A DNA stretch of 55,124 nt from Bacteroidales bacterium H5 (GTDB lineage Bacteria > Bacteroidota > Bacteroidia > Bacteroidales > Muribaculaceae), in assembly GCA_001701225.1 (NCBI GenBank), contig DAAQ01000034.1, positions 1 through 55,124 on the forward strand, written 5' to 3'. Positions 14,956-23,621 of the stretch are shown piece by piece; the stretch's first letter is position 1; each line of letters opens with the position of its first letter. Under the pieces are notes generated by a model. That model did no database searches. It worked only from the letters and a program-made list of their open reading frames with translations, and was not told the DNA's origin. A program made the translations under genes and the position numbers.

Positions 14956-15961
14956 CCCCGAGGAAGGGAAGCATGATGGCGTTGAGCTGGTCAGACTCGA
15001 CCAGGAATCCGTCATGCCCGAAGGGGGACTGTATCTCGGTGTATCTCGCGCCGGGGATGAGTGTTGACAGATGGTGCATGTCTTCGGGCGGGAATACGAT
15101 GTCGGTGGTCAGCCCGACCACTATCGTCTCGGCCTTGATGCCACGCAGGGCGGCTGCCATTCCGCCGCGTCCGCGTCCCACGTCGTGGGTGTCGAAGGCG
15201 TCGAGGATTGCGTGATATGAATACGCGTCAAACCTCCTCACCAGTTTCTCCCCCTGATATCGCTGGTAGCTCGATGCGCGGTGCACCTCGGGCAGCTCCT
15301 CGGTATCGCGTTGCGAGATGTTGTAGCCCGAGGGGCCGCGATAGCTCAGAAGGCCGATGGCGCGTGCGGCTGCCAGTCCGCCTGCCGCTGCGTCGGGGCG
15401 CTCGTCGCCCCATGTCGGGTCTGCCTCTATGGCCATGCGCTGCGTCTCGTCGATGGCTATGGTCCAGGGTGTGGCCACGGCATCTGTGGCCATGAGGGCG
15501 AGCTTGCCGAATCTGTCAGGCTCCATCACGGCCCACTCCACGGCCTGGAATCCGCCGACCGAGCATCCCACCAGGGCGTGTATGTGGTCTATGCCCAGAT
15601 GCGAGGCCAGCTCGCGGTGGGCGTTCACGATGTCGCGTATGGTGTAGCGGGGAAACCGCAGATAGTACGGCTTGCCTGTGGCCGGGTCGTTGTGGAGTGG
15701 TGAGGTAGTGCCGTATGGTGAACCGAGTATGTTGGCGCACACCACAAACCATCTGTCAGGGTCGAGAAACCGTCCGGCCTCGACGGTGTGCGGCCACCAG
15801 TCGGCCACGTCGCTGTTGGCCGTGAGGGCGTGGCATACCCAGATGACGTTGTCGCGGCTCGCGTTGAGGGTGCCGTATGTGTGATAGGCTATGCGCAGAT
15901 TTTCTATTTTTCCTCCGAGTTCAAGCCCGAAAGGGTGGGTGAGGTCGTGATATTTTGTCAT
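14942..15961 (-). CDS. metX: Homoserine O-acetyltransferase
   Basis: A 339-residue alpha/beta-hydrolase acyltransferase that acetylates homoserine for methionine synthesis. Nucleophile Ser134 in GCSVGG, with Asp287 (TTDIVFPPEDM) and His316 (FGHDGF) as the likely triad; NVIWVCHALTANSDVADWW and GSPYGTTSP are MetX-typical. Acetyl versus succinyl specificity cannot be proved from these motifs. It is slightly shorter than many MetX proteins but complete. It has its own promoter region divergent from the 16,043 gene. Confidence 0.9.
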   Translation of the reverse strand: MTKYHDLTHPFGLELGGKIENLRIAYHTYGTLNASRDNVIWVCHALTANSDVADWWPHTVEAGRFLDPDRWFVVCANILGSPYGTTSPLHNDPATGKPYYLRFPRYTIRDIVNAHRELASHLGIDHIHALVGCSVGGFQAVEWAVMEPDRFGKLALMATDAVATPWTIAIDETQRMAIEADPTWGDERPDAAAGGLAAARAIGLLSYRGPSGYNISQRDTEELPEVHRASSYQRYQGEKLVRRFDAYSYHAILDAFDTHDVGRGRGGMAAALRGIKAETIVVGLTTDIVFPPEDMHHLSTLIPGARYTEIQSPFGHDGFLVESDQLNAIMLPFLGVTTA

Positions 15962-15979
15962 TATGATAATTTTCGGTTA

Positions 15980-15987
15980 CAAATTTA
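15980..15987 (-). promoter_or_regulatory. -7 box for metX
   Basis: TAAATTTG on the minus strand lies 18 bp upstream of the metX ATG. The -33 element is not clear. No methionine- or SAM-responsive riboswitch can be recognised in this short leader. Confidence 0.5.
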
Positions 15988-16030
15988 CAACTTTTCACTG
16001 ATATTCGGCCATCTATTCGCGAAAGGTTTG

Positions 16031-16038
16031 TAACTTTG
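16031..16038 (+). promoter_or_regulatory. -7 box exactly 4 nt before an ATG (possible leaderless mRNA)
   Basis: TAACTTTG is followed by CGTT and then the ATG at 16,043. Transcription in Bacteroidetes starts a few bases after this box, so the mRNA would have almost no leader. Confidence 0.5.
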
Positions 16039-16042
16039 CGTT

Positions 16043-16519
16043 ATGCTTCCGTTATCCATCCTGCAGAGCGTCGAGTTCTATGTCATCGCAGTCGTCTTCG
16101 CGGCTGCTGTGGTGGCGTTTCTGGGCCGGAAACCTTCGGGAGGGCCGGTAAGGCAGTATCTTCTCGGAGGTGTCATATCGCAGGAGGGTGTCACCGCAGC
16201 TCCGGCTGTCGAGCTGATATGCGGCGACGACGGCACGGTGGTGCTGAGGCGCCACGGGCTGCGCGGCGTGCGTGAGGACGGAGCGGTGAGCCTGGCCGTC
16301 GAGGTCAAGGGGTTTGACGTGAAGGTGACAGAGCGTGTGATGCCCGGACGCGAGCCCTGGCAGCCTGTCGACACGGCGTCGTTCATATTCGATTTCATGG
16401 GGCGCGAGCATTATTTCATATCCTACCGCTCGGAAAACCGCAACGCCGAGTCTGAGCTTTTTGCCTCGCTCACCCTCAACAACCGCCCGGGCAACCGGGT
16501 CATCAAAAATCTCCAGTGA
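16043..16519 (+). CDS. Uncharacterised membrane-anchored protein
   Basis: 158 residues: an N-terminal membrane helix (VEFYVIAVVFAAAVVAFL, about 10-28), then a soluble domain of about 125 residues rich in beta-strand patterns (VELICGDDGTVVLRRHGLRG, AVSLAVEVKGFDVKVTERVMPG, HYFISYRSEN). I do not recognise a family. It directly precedes the 1,093-residue AlbA_2-domain gene in the same direction, 85 bp apart, so they may work together. The start follows a -7 box by 4 nt, arguing for a leaderless transcript or a slightly later true start. Confidence 0.65.
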   Translation: MLPLSILQSVEFYVIAVVFAAAVVAFLGRKPSGGPVRQYLLGGVISQEGVTAAPAVELICGDDGTVVLRRHGLRGVREDGAVSLAVEVKGFDVKVTERVMPGREPWQPVDTASFIFDFMGREHYFISYRSENRNAESELFASLTLNNRPGNRVIKNLQ

Positions 16520-16604
16520 CCGCGATGCCGGGCCGGGGGATTTTTATTTGTCTTTTAATGTTAATGTCAGAACATATCTTTATAATTATCAAATAATACC
16601 ATCA

Positions 16605-19600
16605 ATGGAACAAGGAGAAAAGATTACGTTTCCCGTCCGCGGGAGTAAAGTGGTAGGGGGCAACCTCTATTTTCAGATTTTTTCGAGAGGACGCGAGTAT
16701 GACGTCAAGGCTTTTGAGTTTCAGAGGCAGAACCGCCCTCAACGCCTGCAGTGTATAGTCAAGGGATTCGACCCGTCTGGCGACCCCATATTCATGCAGG
16801 ACATAGCTGCCATAATACCGCAGATATATACCGTAGGACATACATACGAGTTCCGTATCAAGACCGACCTCAACTCGGCGGGCTATTATGAGGTGGCCGA
16901 CTGGAACGGCCTCATGTTCCGTCTGTATCCCGGCAACCACGACCGTCTGCATCTCAACGAGGTTGTCAAGTGCCGTGTCAAGGATATCAATATGGTGCGC
17001 ATGGATTTGGAGCTTGTCAGCGGCAAGAACCGCGGCATACCCCTCTATTCCGTCGACCAGTTCCTCGAGCTCGACTCGACCGGGCTCGGGATGCACCGCT
17101 ATCTGAGGCGTCTCTTCCGCACGCTGCCCGAACTGGCCGAGTCGCGCGACCAGCTTGCCGCCGGAAATCCCCTCTGGGTCATAACCGTGGCAGATGCCGT
17201 GTCGCGTCACCTCACCGAATGGCTCAACAGCCCTGCCCCCGAGGCGTCGCCCGTCCCGGCTGTGCGCAAGCGCCGTCAGCGCCGCATGCCGCTGCTCAAG
17301 TCGTTCAACTCGATATGCACCAACCTGCTCGAGAACTCGAGCTACCTGCGCCAGTGTACCCCCCACGAGAGGGTCGAGTATCAGGACCGCCTCAACAAGA
17401 TAATCACCCATACCTCCGACTATGTGTCGGCGCTCGAGAAGATCAACGCCCGCGAGGACCAGAAATATATCGACGAGACCCTTGAGCGCCTCAAGCTCTC
17501 GGGCTACCTCTACAAGCCCGAGGAGAGGATGCGCGTGGCGATGGCCCTCTTCTCGCTGCGCAAGAAGTCGGTGTCGCAATACATAGACGACATATTCGAC
17601 ATCATACGCTTGTCGCACTCAAACCCCAGGTTCATGCACCTGTTCTCGAAGGCGTTTGTCGAGATGCTCGACATGTATATCGCCAACGAGAGCCGCCATA
17701 TCGACGTGCTCACGGGGCCGACCGAGCGCACCGCCATACAGCAAATGGTCAAGGCCCTCTCGCTGCGTCTGCTGCTCCAGGGCGAGGAGACCGACTACCA
17801 GAGGGCCCTCTACCGCTCCAAGCTTTACCGCTACGTGACCCTGCTCGTAACGGTCAACGCCGACCAGCTTGTGCGCAAGGCGCTCTCCACCCTGTTCAAC
17901 ATATCGGCTCCCCTCGAGTTCACATGGAACGACCTGGGTGACATCAACCTTCTCTGCTCCAAGATAGCCGTCTCGAAGGCGGCCGCCCTCTCGACCGAGA
18001 CGCTCCTCTTCGAGGGTAACAACGCCCTGATGAGCCTCTCGGGCGACTCGTTCACGTTCAGTCCCGTCGAGCGTGGCGAGCACATGAAATACGGCATCCC
18101 CACCGACCTCTTCGGCACCCGCCGCATCCGCGTGCTGCTCAACGAGCGCGTGCCCGAGAAGCTCAAGGCCTCGCGTCAGGACATAACACAGTTCCACCGC
18201 CTGTGGCGCGATGTCGAGAAGTCCCTCTTCTCGCCTAACCAGAACATGCGTCCTGCCATGGAGGGTATCACCCCCGACGTGGGCGACAAGGTACAGATAG
18301 TGATACTCGGCCCTGTGCCCGGCCATCGCTATGACCTGCGCTGCCGCATCGAGGACGACACCTTTGTCGGCGAGGGCATCATCACCCCCAAGCAGATGGT
18401 GTCATATCCCATCATCCCCACCGCCGACTCGTTTACCGACCCCAAGACCGGGCGCCTGTGCCTGTACGAGGCCGAGGTGATGGGACGCGACGAGGCCACG
18501 GGACAACTGATGTTCAATATGCGCGAGCTGATACACAACTACCTGCAGGTCGCCCTCACGCCCGACGACGAGTGGCTGGTGCAGGTGAGCCGTGTCGACC
18601 CCGACCGCTACCTGTGCATCAGCGAGGGTGGCTTCTCGCTCTATATCGACCGGCGTGAGGCAGACCTCGAGCAAGGCGAATTCGTCATAGCCCGCATCGA
18701 CACCATACACCAGTACACGGCCATCAAGGGAAGCTTTGTCGAGCACTCGGACGAGCGCTTCCAGCAGACCGAGGCATTCAAGTGCCTGCTCGAGAACTAT
18801 TGCGACGACCACCTGCTCGAGCCTGACGACGCCGAGGTCGACGCCTCGGAGCATGCCGACATCGACGGTGCCCGCTCGGCCCAGAACTTCATCGAGCCTG
18901 AGCAGATGCGCGAGCTCATCCACCTCATAGACCGCGAGGGTATGCTGCGCAAGGACCATATACAGACCTACAGTTATCTGGCCGTGGCCCGCATCATGGC
19001 GCGTCTGCTCAACGACACGCAGCTCGTCACATATTTCTCTAACCGCATGGAGCTGGTCGAGACCATACGCCTCTTCGGCGACAGCGGCAAGATCGGCGAC
19101 GACCGCCTCACCAAGCTGCTCAACGACAACAAGGATTTCGTGGCCTCGTATCCCGACATCGAGACACGCCTGACACACCTGCGCATCATCAACCAGCTCG
19201 ACAAGACATACAAGGCCGAATGGCTCTGGGAGATAGCGCGCGACAACAACGACGAGCGCACGTCAGAGCTGGCACGCCTCGTGCTGAGCTACAACATGCT
19301 CGAGCACTCAAACGTCTATGAGGTGCGACGCACACTGCACCGCAAGATATATCAGCTCATGGACCTCAAGGTACAGCTGCCCGAGTCGATGCTCGTGGCC
19401 GAGGAGGACCAGCTTACCGAGCTAAAGACCTCGATAATCTATCCGGCGGGCAACCACATGTTCCCCAACGAGCGCGAGCAGCTGACCGAGATACTCAGGG
19501 TCATATCGAGCTTCCTCAACACCCGTGGCGGCCGCCTCTATGTCGGGGTGGGTGACAGCGGATATGCCACCGGGCTGCACAACGACTTCACCTATCTCAA

Positions 19601-19886
19601 CAACCGTCACGAGAACTACGACCTCGCCACGGTCAAGGACAAGTTTGACCGTGCCGTGCGCGACGCCGTGCACAACCGTCTGGGCCGCGTTGCCAACAGC
19701 AAGATCTCGACCGATTTCGAGCTTGTGGGCGACAAGATAATCTATCGTGTCGACGTAGACCCCTCGCCCGAGGTGGCTCTGGTCGACGGCATAGCCTACG
19801 AGCGTCAGGGCAAGTCGAAATGGCCCGTGCCCATGGCCGACCTGCAGAAATTCAAGGAACAGCGCGAACGCGAGTTCAATAGCTGA
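16605..19886 (+). CDS. Large multidomain protein with C-terminal Schlafen-type AlbA_2 domain
   Basis: 1,093 residues from the ATG at 16,605 (MEQGEKITFPV); the frame is open further upstream but only inside the previous gene. The N-terminal third has beta-rich modules resembling OB/S1-type folds (VGHTYEFRIK, LNEVVKCRVKDINMVRMDLELVS). A basic linker near residue 220 (RKRRQRR) leads to a long helical segment (about 225-480). A second set of OB-like modules follows (about 540-740: VGDKVQIVILGPVPGHRYD, LYEAEVMGRDEATGQLMFN). The C-terminal 150 residues match AlbA_2/Schlafen patterns (LTELKTSIIY, RVISSFLNTRGGRLYVGVGDSGYATGL). No signal peptide, so cytosolic. RNA binding or processing is plausible, but function is unknown. 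Confidence 0.8.
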   Translation: MEQGEKITFPVRGSKVVGGNLYFQIFSRGREYDVKAFEFQRQNRPQRLQCIVKGFDPSGDPIFMQDIAAIIPQIYTVGHTYEFRIKTDLNSAGYYEVADWNGLMFRLYPGNHDRLHLNEVVKCRVKDINMVRMDLELVSGKNRGIPLYSVDQFLELDSTGLGMHRYLRRLFRTLPELAESRDQLAAGNPLWVITVADAVSRHLTEWLNSPAPEASPVPAVRKRRQRRMPLLKSFNSICTNLLENSSYLRQCTPHERVEYQDRLNKIITHTSDYVSALEKINAREDQKYIDETLERLKLSGYLYKPEERMRVAMALFSLRKKSVSQYIDDIFDIIRLSHSNPRFMHLFSKAFVEMLDMYIANESRHIDVLTGPTERTAIQQMVKALSLRLLLQGEETDYQRALYRSKLYRYVTLLVTVNADQLVRKALSTLFNISAPLEFTWNDLGDINLLCSKIAVSKAAALSTETLLFEGNNALMSLSGDSFTFSPVERGEHMKYGIPTDLFGTRRIRVLLNERVPEKLKASRQDITQFHRLWRDVEKSLFSPNQNMRPAMEGITPDVGDKVQIVILGPVPGHRYDLRCRIEDDTFVGEGIITPKQMVSYPIIPTADSFTDPKTGRLCLYEAEVMGRDEATGQLMFNMRELIHNYLQVALTPDDEWLVQVSRVDPDRYLCISEGGFSLYIDRREADLEQGEFVIARIDTIHQYTAIKGSFVEHSDERFQQTEAFKCLLENYCDDHLLEPDDAEVDASEHADIDGARSAQNFIEPEQMRELIHLIDREGMLRKDHIQTYSYLAVARIMARLLNDTQLVTYFSNRMELVETIRLFGDSGKIGDDRLTKLLNDNKDFVASYPDIETRLTHLRIINQLDKTYKAEWLWEIARDNNDERTSELARLVLSYNMLEHSNVYEVRRTLHRKIYQLMDLKVQLPESMLVAEEDQLTELKTSIIYPAGNHMFPNEREQLTEILRVISSFLNTRGGRLYVGVGDSGYATGLHNDFTYLNNRHENYDLATVKDKFDRAVRDAVHNRLGRVANSKISTDFELVGDKIIYRVDVDPSPEVALVDGIAYERQGKSKWPVPMADLQKFKEQREREFNS

Positions 19887-19895
19887 GAGATCGGT

Positions 19896-20095
19896 AACAG
19901 GCCCGGAGGGCCGTCGTCATGTATAGCCCCGGGTGACCAGCGGGAACTCGGGGACAGGTTGGTATATAGACAATCCGAACCCCGCAGGGGTGATGTCATA
20001 AGTAGCTGCCTATGACATCGCCACTGGCGGGGTTCAATCATGAATATGCGTTCATCCCTATGGATGACGGTGCCCCTCCGGGCGTTGGGGAACAG
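19896..20095. repeat. GC-rich palindromic intergenic repeat unit
   Basis: It contains the arms GGCCCGGAGGGCC, CCCCGGGTGACC-type and AACCCCGCAGGGGTGATGTCA, paired with ATGACATCGCC...GGCGGGGTT. The same modules recur at 29,035-30,185 and 54,650-54,780. It fills the gap between two convergent genes and could form stable cruciforms or 3' hairpins. No transposase is adjacent. Confidence 0.75.
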
Positions 20096-20097
20096 GG

Positions 20098-22104
20098 TTA
20101 TAGTGTCGGCTTTACGGTCTGGATTGTGCCGTCGGGATTGAAATGGAGGCGGTCGATGCAGACCTCGCGGTAGTAGCCCGCAGACCATCCGCGGTCAAGT
20201 CCGCCGGGGCGCTGGAAGCGGTGATAGACGATATACCACTCGTCGGTGCCGGGCTTGTTGATGATTGCGTGATGCCCGGTGCCGTAGACCTGCCGCGAGG
20301 GGTCTTTGGCTATCACGAAGGTGTCGCTGACATCCCCCGTGGCCTCGGTGGGCGAGTCGCTCATGGTGTACCTGACGCGGTATTCGGGGCTGCGGGTGTC
20401 GTTCTCTGACCATGTGAAATAGTATTTGCCGTTGCGATAGAAGACGTAGGGAGCCTCGTTGTAATGATATTCCTGACGCTTGGCCGAGGGTATGACATAT
20501 CTGAATGTCGAGTCGGCAACCGACAGCATATCGTCTGCCAGCTCGGCCACGGCCAGGAACCCGTTGCCCCAGTAGAGATAGTATTTGCCTGTCTGCGGGT
20601 CGCGGAACACATCGGGGTCTATGAGATGTCCGCGCATGGGGCCGCTCTCGGGCTGCGTCAGCATGGGTCGGCCGAGAGGGTCGGTGAACTTGCCTGCCGG
20701 ATGGTCGGAAGTGGCTACGCCTATGTTGCCGTCGGCCACGAAATAATAGAAATATCTGTAGCCGTCATCATACTTGCGCTCGATGATGCAGGGGGCCCAC
20801 AGTTTCTCGTCGGCCCAGCTGATATCGGTCTTGAGGTCAAGGGCGGTTCCCTCGCGGGTCCATGTCCTGAGGTCGGGCGACGAGTATATGTGCGCGTCGT
20901 GGTTGCGCCACTCCTCGTAGCCGTCGGTGGTGGGGTAGAGGTAATAGCGTCCCGTCTGCTCGGAGTACATTATCTCGGGGTCGGCATAATAGCCCGGAAT
21001 CACGGGATTGGCCGCGTTGGGCTCTATGTCGGGCACGTGCCTATCATATCCGCGCGCGTTCGCGGCCCAATATTCCTCAAGGGCGTCTGCCTCCTCGCCT
21101 GTTATCTGCACCACCGCGCCATGTTTGGGCGACGAGAAGTTGAGCGTGCGCATCTTGCCGTTGTTGAACATCCCCAGCGGACGGTAGGTGTCGAAATCCG
21201 TCGTCTCGACAAATCCGAAGGTCATGGGCTTGTTGCGGTATATGTCGTACATCAGTATCCATCTGTCCTCGCCTATCATCTTGTAGACGTGTGGGGCCTC
21301 GCATCCTACGGGCGAGTCGTCGACCCAGCGCGGGTCATAGTTCCATCCTCCCGTCGGGCGGTCGGAGGTGGCGTGCTTGATTCCGGCGGTACCGTCGTGG
21401 CTCACGTACATCAGGTGATATCTGTCGCCCACTTTGGTGATGTCGCCGTCGATTGCGGCCTTGGTCGAGTCGGGATATTGGAAAAGCACCTGCGGGGCGG
21501 TCCCCACACCGTCGAACGCCTCGTTTGCATACACATAATACAGCTTGGCCGGCTCGTCCTTGTGGCGCATGGTCAGGTAGACCATATACCGCCCCGTGCG
21601 GTCGTCATAGATGGTGGCCGGTGCCCATGCGCACCCTATCTCGTCCCATCCGCTGAAGAGGCGGTCGAACCGCACTATGCTGTGCGTCCAGTTGATGAGG
21701 TCGTATGACTTCATCATCACGATGCTCTTGTTGTTGCCCCAGCCGTAAGTCTCGCGTGGGCGTTCCCACTCGGTGTCGCGCTTGCCGTCGCGTCTGCCAT
21801 AGACATGCAGGTCGGTCATGGTGAGGTAGAATGCTCCGTCGGGTCCGCGGTATATGTGGGGGTCGCGCACACCCTTCTGGGTGGCTATGGTGTCGCCCGC
21901 CATCACGGGATTGTCGTCGTTGAGGGCCTTGAACTGACGCCCGTCGCGGCTTATGGCAAAGTGCAGTCCGTGGTCCTCGTCCTTGTGATAGACCATCAGG
22001 TAGGCCTTCATCTCCGATTCGTCAGGCATGGCTGGGCTTGCTACCTGTGCTTGTGATGCGAGCGCACAGGCCATCCCCGCTAAAAGGATAGATATTCTTT
22101 TCAT
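20098..22104 (-). CDS. Secreted GH43-family glycoside hydrolase with two beta-propellers
   Basis: 668 residues. A signal peptide (MKRISILLAGMACALASQAQ) is followed by two five-bladed-propeller-like halves, about 25-330 and 335-668. In the second, the likely catalytic set is visible: base Asp in GYYADPEIMYS, pKa-modulating Asp in HLIDPDVFRDP and acid Glu in YHYNEAPYVFYRNGKYYF. The first half has comparable motifs (KGVRDPHIYRGPDGAFYL, VGCEAPHVYKMIGEDRW). GH43 enzymes release arabinose or xylose from plant glycans. Exact specificity is not readable. No SusC/SusD pair flanks it, so it stands outside a classic polysaccharide locus. Confidence 0.87.
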   Translation of the reverse strand: MKRISILLAGMACALASQAQVASPAMPDESEMKAYLMVYHKDEDHGLHFAISRDGRQFKALNDDNPVMAGDTIATQKGVRDPHIYRGPDGAFYLTMTDLHVYGRRDGKRDTEWERPRETYGWGNNKSIVMMKSYDLINWTHSIVRFDRLFSGWDEIGCAWAPATIYDDRTGRYMVYLTMRHKDEPAKLYYVYANEAFDGVGTAPQVLFQYPDSTKAAIDGDITKVGDRYHLMYVSHDGTAGIKHATSDRPTGGWNYDPRWVDDSPVGCEAPHVYKMIGEDRWILMYDIYRNKPMTFGFVETTDFDTYRPLGMFNNGKMRTLNFSSPKHGAVVQITGEEADALEEYWAANARGYDRHVPDIEPNAANPVIPGYYADPEIMYSEQTGRYYLYPTTDGYEEWRNHDAHIYSSPDLRTWTREGTALDLKTDISWADEKLWAPCIIERKYDDGYRYFYYFVADGNIGVATSDHPAGKFTDPLGRPMLTQPESGPMRGHLIDPDVFRDPQTGKYYLYWGNGFLAVAELADDMLSVADSTFRYVIPSAKRQEYHYNEAPYVFYRNGKYYFTWSENDTRSPEYRVRYTMSDSPTEATGDVSDTFVIAKDPSRQVYGTGHHAIINKPGTDEWYIVYHRFQRPGGLDRGWSAGYYREVCIDRLHFNPDGTIQTVKPTL

Positions 22105-22123
22105 GGTATCTGGGTTTTGGATA

Positions 22124-22131
22124 CAAAGATA
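22124..22131 (-). promoter_or_regulatory. -7 box for the GH43 gene
   Basis: TATCTTTG on the minus strand, 19 bp upstream of the ATG. A TTGC 19 bp further upstream is a weak -33 candidate. Confidence 0.5.
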
Positions 22132-22191
22132 TATCTAAATTTTTGTTTCTGCAATACCCGCCTTCACCCCTCGCGCAATGCAGTATTCCCT

Positions 22192-22483
22192 CAGCCGCGA
22201 CGCGGCGATATGTGGGAAGCCCCACATCGAGCCGTGTGGCGGGATAGCCCGTCAGGGCGTACATCCTGCACACGGCGATGGTGTGGGGTAGAGATTCCGA
22301 TATAAAACCGGGCCTCGAAGAGGTTCGTTAATCATATACAAGGCCTGATAAACAAGGGCATCCGCGAGGCATACCTGAATTAAAGGACCTCTCCGAGGCC
22401 TGGTATCTCTATGCTCGTTCCCCCCACACCATCGCCCTGCGGACTCGATGTGGGGCTTCCCACATACCGCCGCGTCGCGGCTG
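22192..22483. repeat. Roughly 290-bp imperfect inverted repeat
   Basis: Outer arms at about 22,192-22,289 and 22,421-22,483 carry a palindromic core (CAGCCGCGACGCGGCG, GTGGGAAGCCCCAC, GGTGTGGGG) in opposite orientation. An inner pair (GGCCTCGAAGAGGT near 22,313 and ACCTCTCCGAGGCC near 22,388) continues the symmetry. The left arm has an extra internal insertion of about 35 bp. A single related copy lies at 54,541-54,616. The layout is that of a paired REP or MITE-like element without a transposase. It fills the intergenic gap between the GH43 gene and the first lipoprotein gene; no coding sequence is seen. Confidence 0.7.
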
Positions 22484-22571
22484 GGGCATTAGACGGCAAA
22501 ATTTCGTGTTATAATATCTTGCCATCTTACAAGGTTGTAATGTTATTCTAACTGCATTGCTTCTCTTGCGT

Positions 22572-22609
22572 CAAAAAAGAGCCTCCCGCCGCAATACGCG
22601 GCGGGAGGC
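22572..22609 (-). terminator. Intrinsic terminator of the first paralogous lipoprotein gene
   Basis: On the minus strand a 12-bp perfect GC stem (GCCTCCCGCCGC with GCGGCGGGAGGC, 5-nt loop) is followed by TCTTTTTT. Confidence 0.88.
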
Positions 22610-22644
22610 GGAAATATGATGTATGTCTGAAAGTCAGGTCTCCG

Positions 22645-23373
22645 TTACTTTATGCCGAGGTCACGTCCGGCCTCCTGTATGAGTGCCAGCTCTGTGCCGG
22701 TATAGTGGGCGGCGCACCTGTCGTACATGGCGCGTACACCCTGCTCGGGAGTCTCCACGGCCACGAAATCCGCGCTTATGCCGGGAGTGATGTCATAGAC
22801 GGTGAACGCCACGACATCCTTGGAGTCCGTGGGGGCGCTGAATGCGAACGAGGTGTCGTTGAGCTCGGCCACACTGACCGTGACACCGTCCCAGCTCACT
22901 GTGGGGAGTGCCTTGAAATCGAAGGTGCTCGCGCACATCATCTCGGGCGTCTGCTCGGGGGTGGCATACGAGAGCATCCACCGTGTATTGAGAAAGACGA
23001 ATGACTTGGCCATCTCCTGTCCGCCCTTGGCGGCATAGTATTCGCGTCCGTACTCGGCAAAGGGCTCGTAGATACGGCCACCCCTGACGCAGAGCTCCTC
23101 GGGAAATTCATCCTTGGAGACGTGCCATAGATATATGTTGCCTGCCGGATAAAATGTGCGTGTATATGATGCCGACTTGTGCATGGTGACACTCTTGCTG
23201 CCGTCCGCAAGGGCCGAGGCGGCGCTGTTGTCTATGCCCTTGAATACTGGGGCCTCGATGCCCGGCTCAACGGGAGCGGGAGTCGCGCCCCCTTCGGGCT
23301 CGTCTGACGAGCACGATGCCATCGCACCGGTCAGCGCCATCATTGCGAATGTCAATTTCAGGAACTTCTTCAT
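22645..23373 (-). CDS. Uncharacterised lipoprotein (paralogue A)
   Basis: A 242-residue exported protein with a lipobox (MALTGAMASCSSDEP, Cys about 21) followed by an acidic, proline-rich linker and a domain of about 200 residues. I do not recognise a family. It shares the signal peptide and overall plan with the next gene upstream (23,622): an aligned start of mature domain (APVFKGIDNSAASALADG versus APEFTGIDETARANFAKG), a repeated ELNDTSFAFS/ELNDRRLAYS motif, and a C-terminus ending DLGIK/TLGLK. It has its own two-box promoter and a strong terminator, so it is monocistronic. Confidence 0.75.
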   Translation of the reverse strand: MKKFLKLTFAMMALTGAMASCSSDEPEGGATPAPVEPGIEAPVFKGIDNSAASALADGSKSVTMHKSASYTRTFYPAGNIYLWHVSKDEFPEELCVRGGRIYEPFAEYGREYYAAKGGQEMAKSFVFLNTRWMLSYATPEQTPEMMCASTFDFKALPTVSWDGVTVSVAELNDTSFAFSAPTDSKDVVAFTVYDITPGISADFVAVETPEQGVRAMYDRCAAHYTGTELALIQEAGRDLGIK

Positions 23374-23520
23374 AATAGTTACTGTTTTTGATTGGTTAAT
23401 ATATGGCTTGAATTGTAACTATTGGTTAGCAAATTGATTGCAAATCCAACTCGTTTGCTGCAAAATTACAATTATTACACCGATTATCCAAAATTTTGTA
23501 TATAAAAATTAAATTCAGAC
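23374..23520 (-). repeat. Promoter/leader copy duplicated at 24,372-24,525
   Basis: The minus-strand leader (AGCAAACGAGTTG, AATTTGCTAACCAATAGTTA, AATCAAAAACAGTAAC) and promoter are almost base-for-base shared with the region upstream of paralogue B, and similarity continues through the signal-peptide codons before the coding sequences diverge. Conservation above that of the proteins suggests either recent conversion or function of the leader RNA. Confidence 0.8.
23461..23492 (-). promoter_or_regulatory. Two-box sigma-ABfr promoter of lipoprotein A
   Basis: On the minus strand TTTG (23,489-23,492) is followed after 20 nt by TAATTTTG (23,461-23,468), matching the Bacteroidetes housekeeping consensus. 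A leader of about 80 nt runs to the ATG and is nearly identical to that of paralogue B. Confidence 0.85.
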
Positions 23521-23544
23521 GTGAAATTTAACAATCCGGATTAT

Positions 23545-23580
23545 CCAAAAATGCTGTCCGGCACAATATTGCGCCGGACA
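23545..23580 (-). terminator. Intrinsic terminator of lipoprotein B
   Basis: Minus-strand arms TGTCCGGCGC and GTGCCGGACA around a short AT loop are followed by GCATTTTTGG. Confidence 0.75.
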
Positions 23581-23621
23581 GACGCGGAAATTTATATTAT
23601 GTCTGTAAGTCAGGTGTCACG

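Noticed and set aside
20464..21708. 414-codon open frame opposite the GH43 gene
   Set aside because: Antisense shadow: the GH43 frame has a signal peptide and catalytic motifs, and this one has neither a promoter nor recognisable domains.
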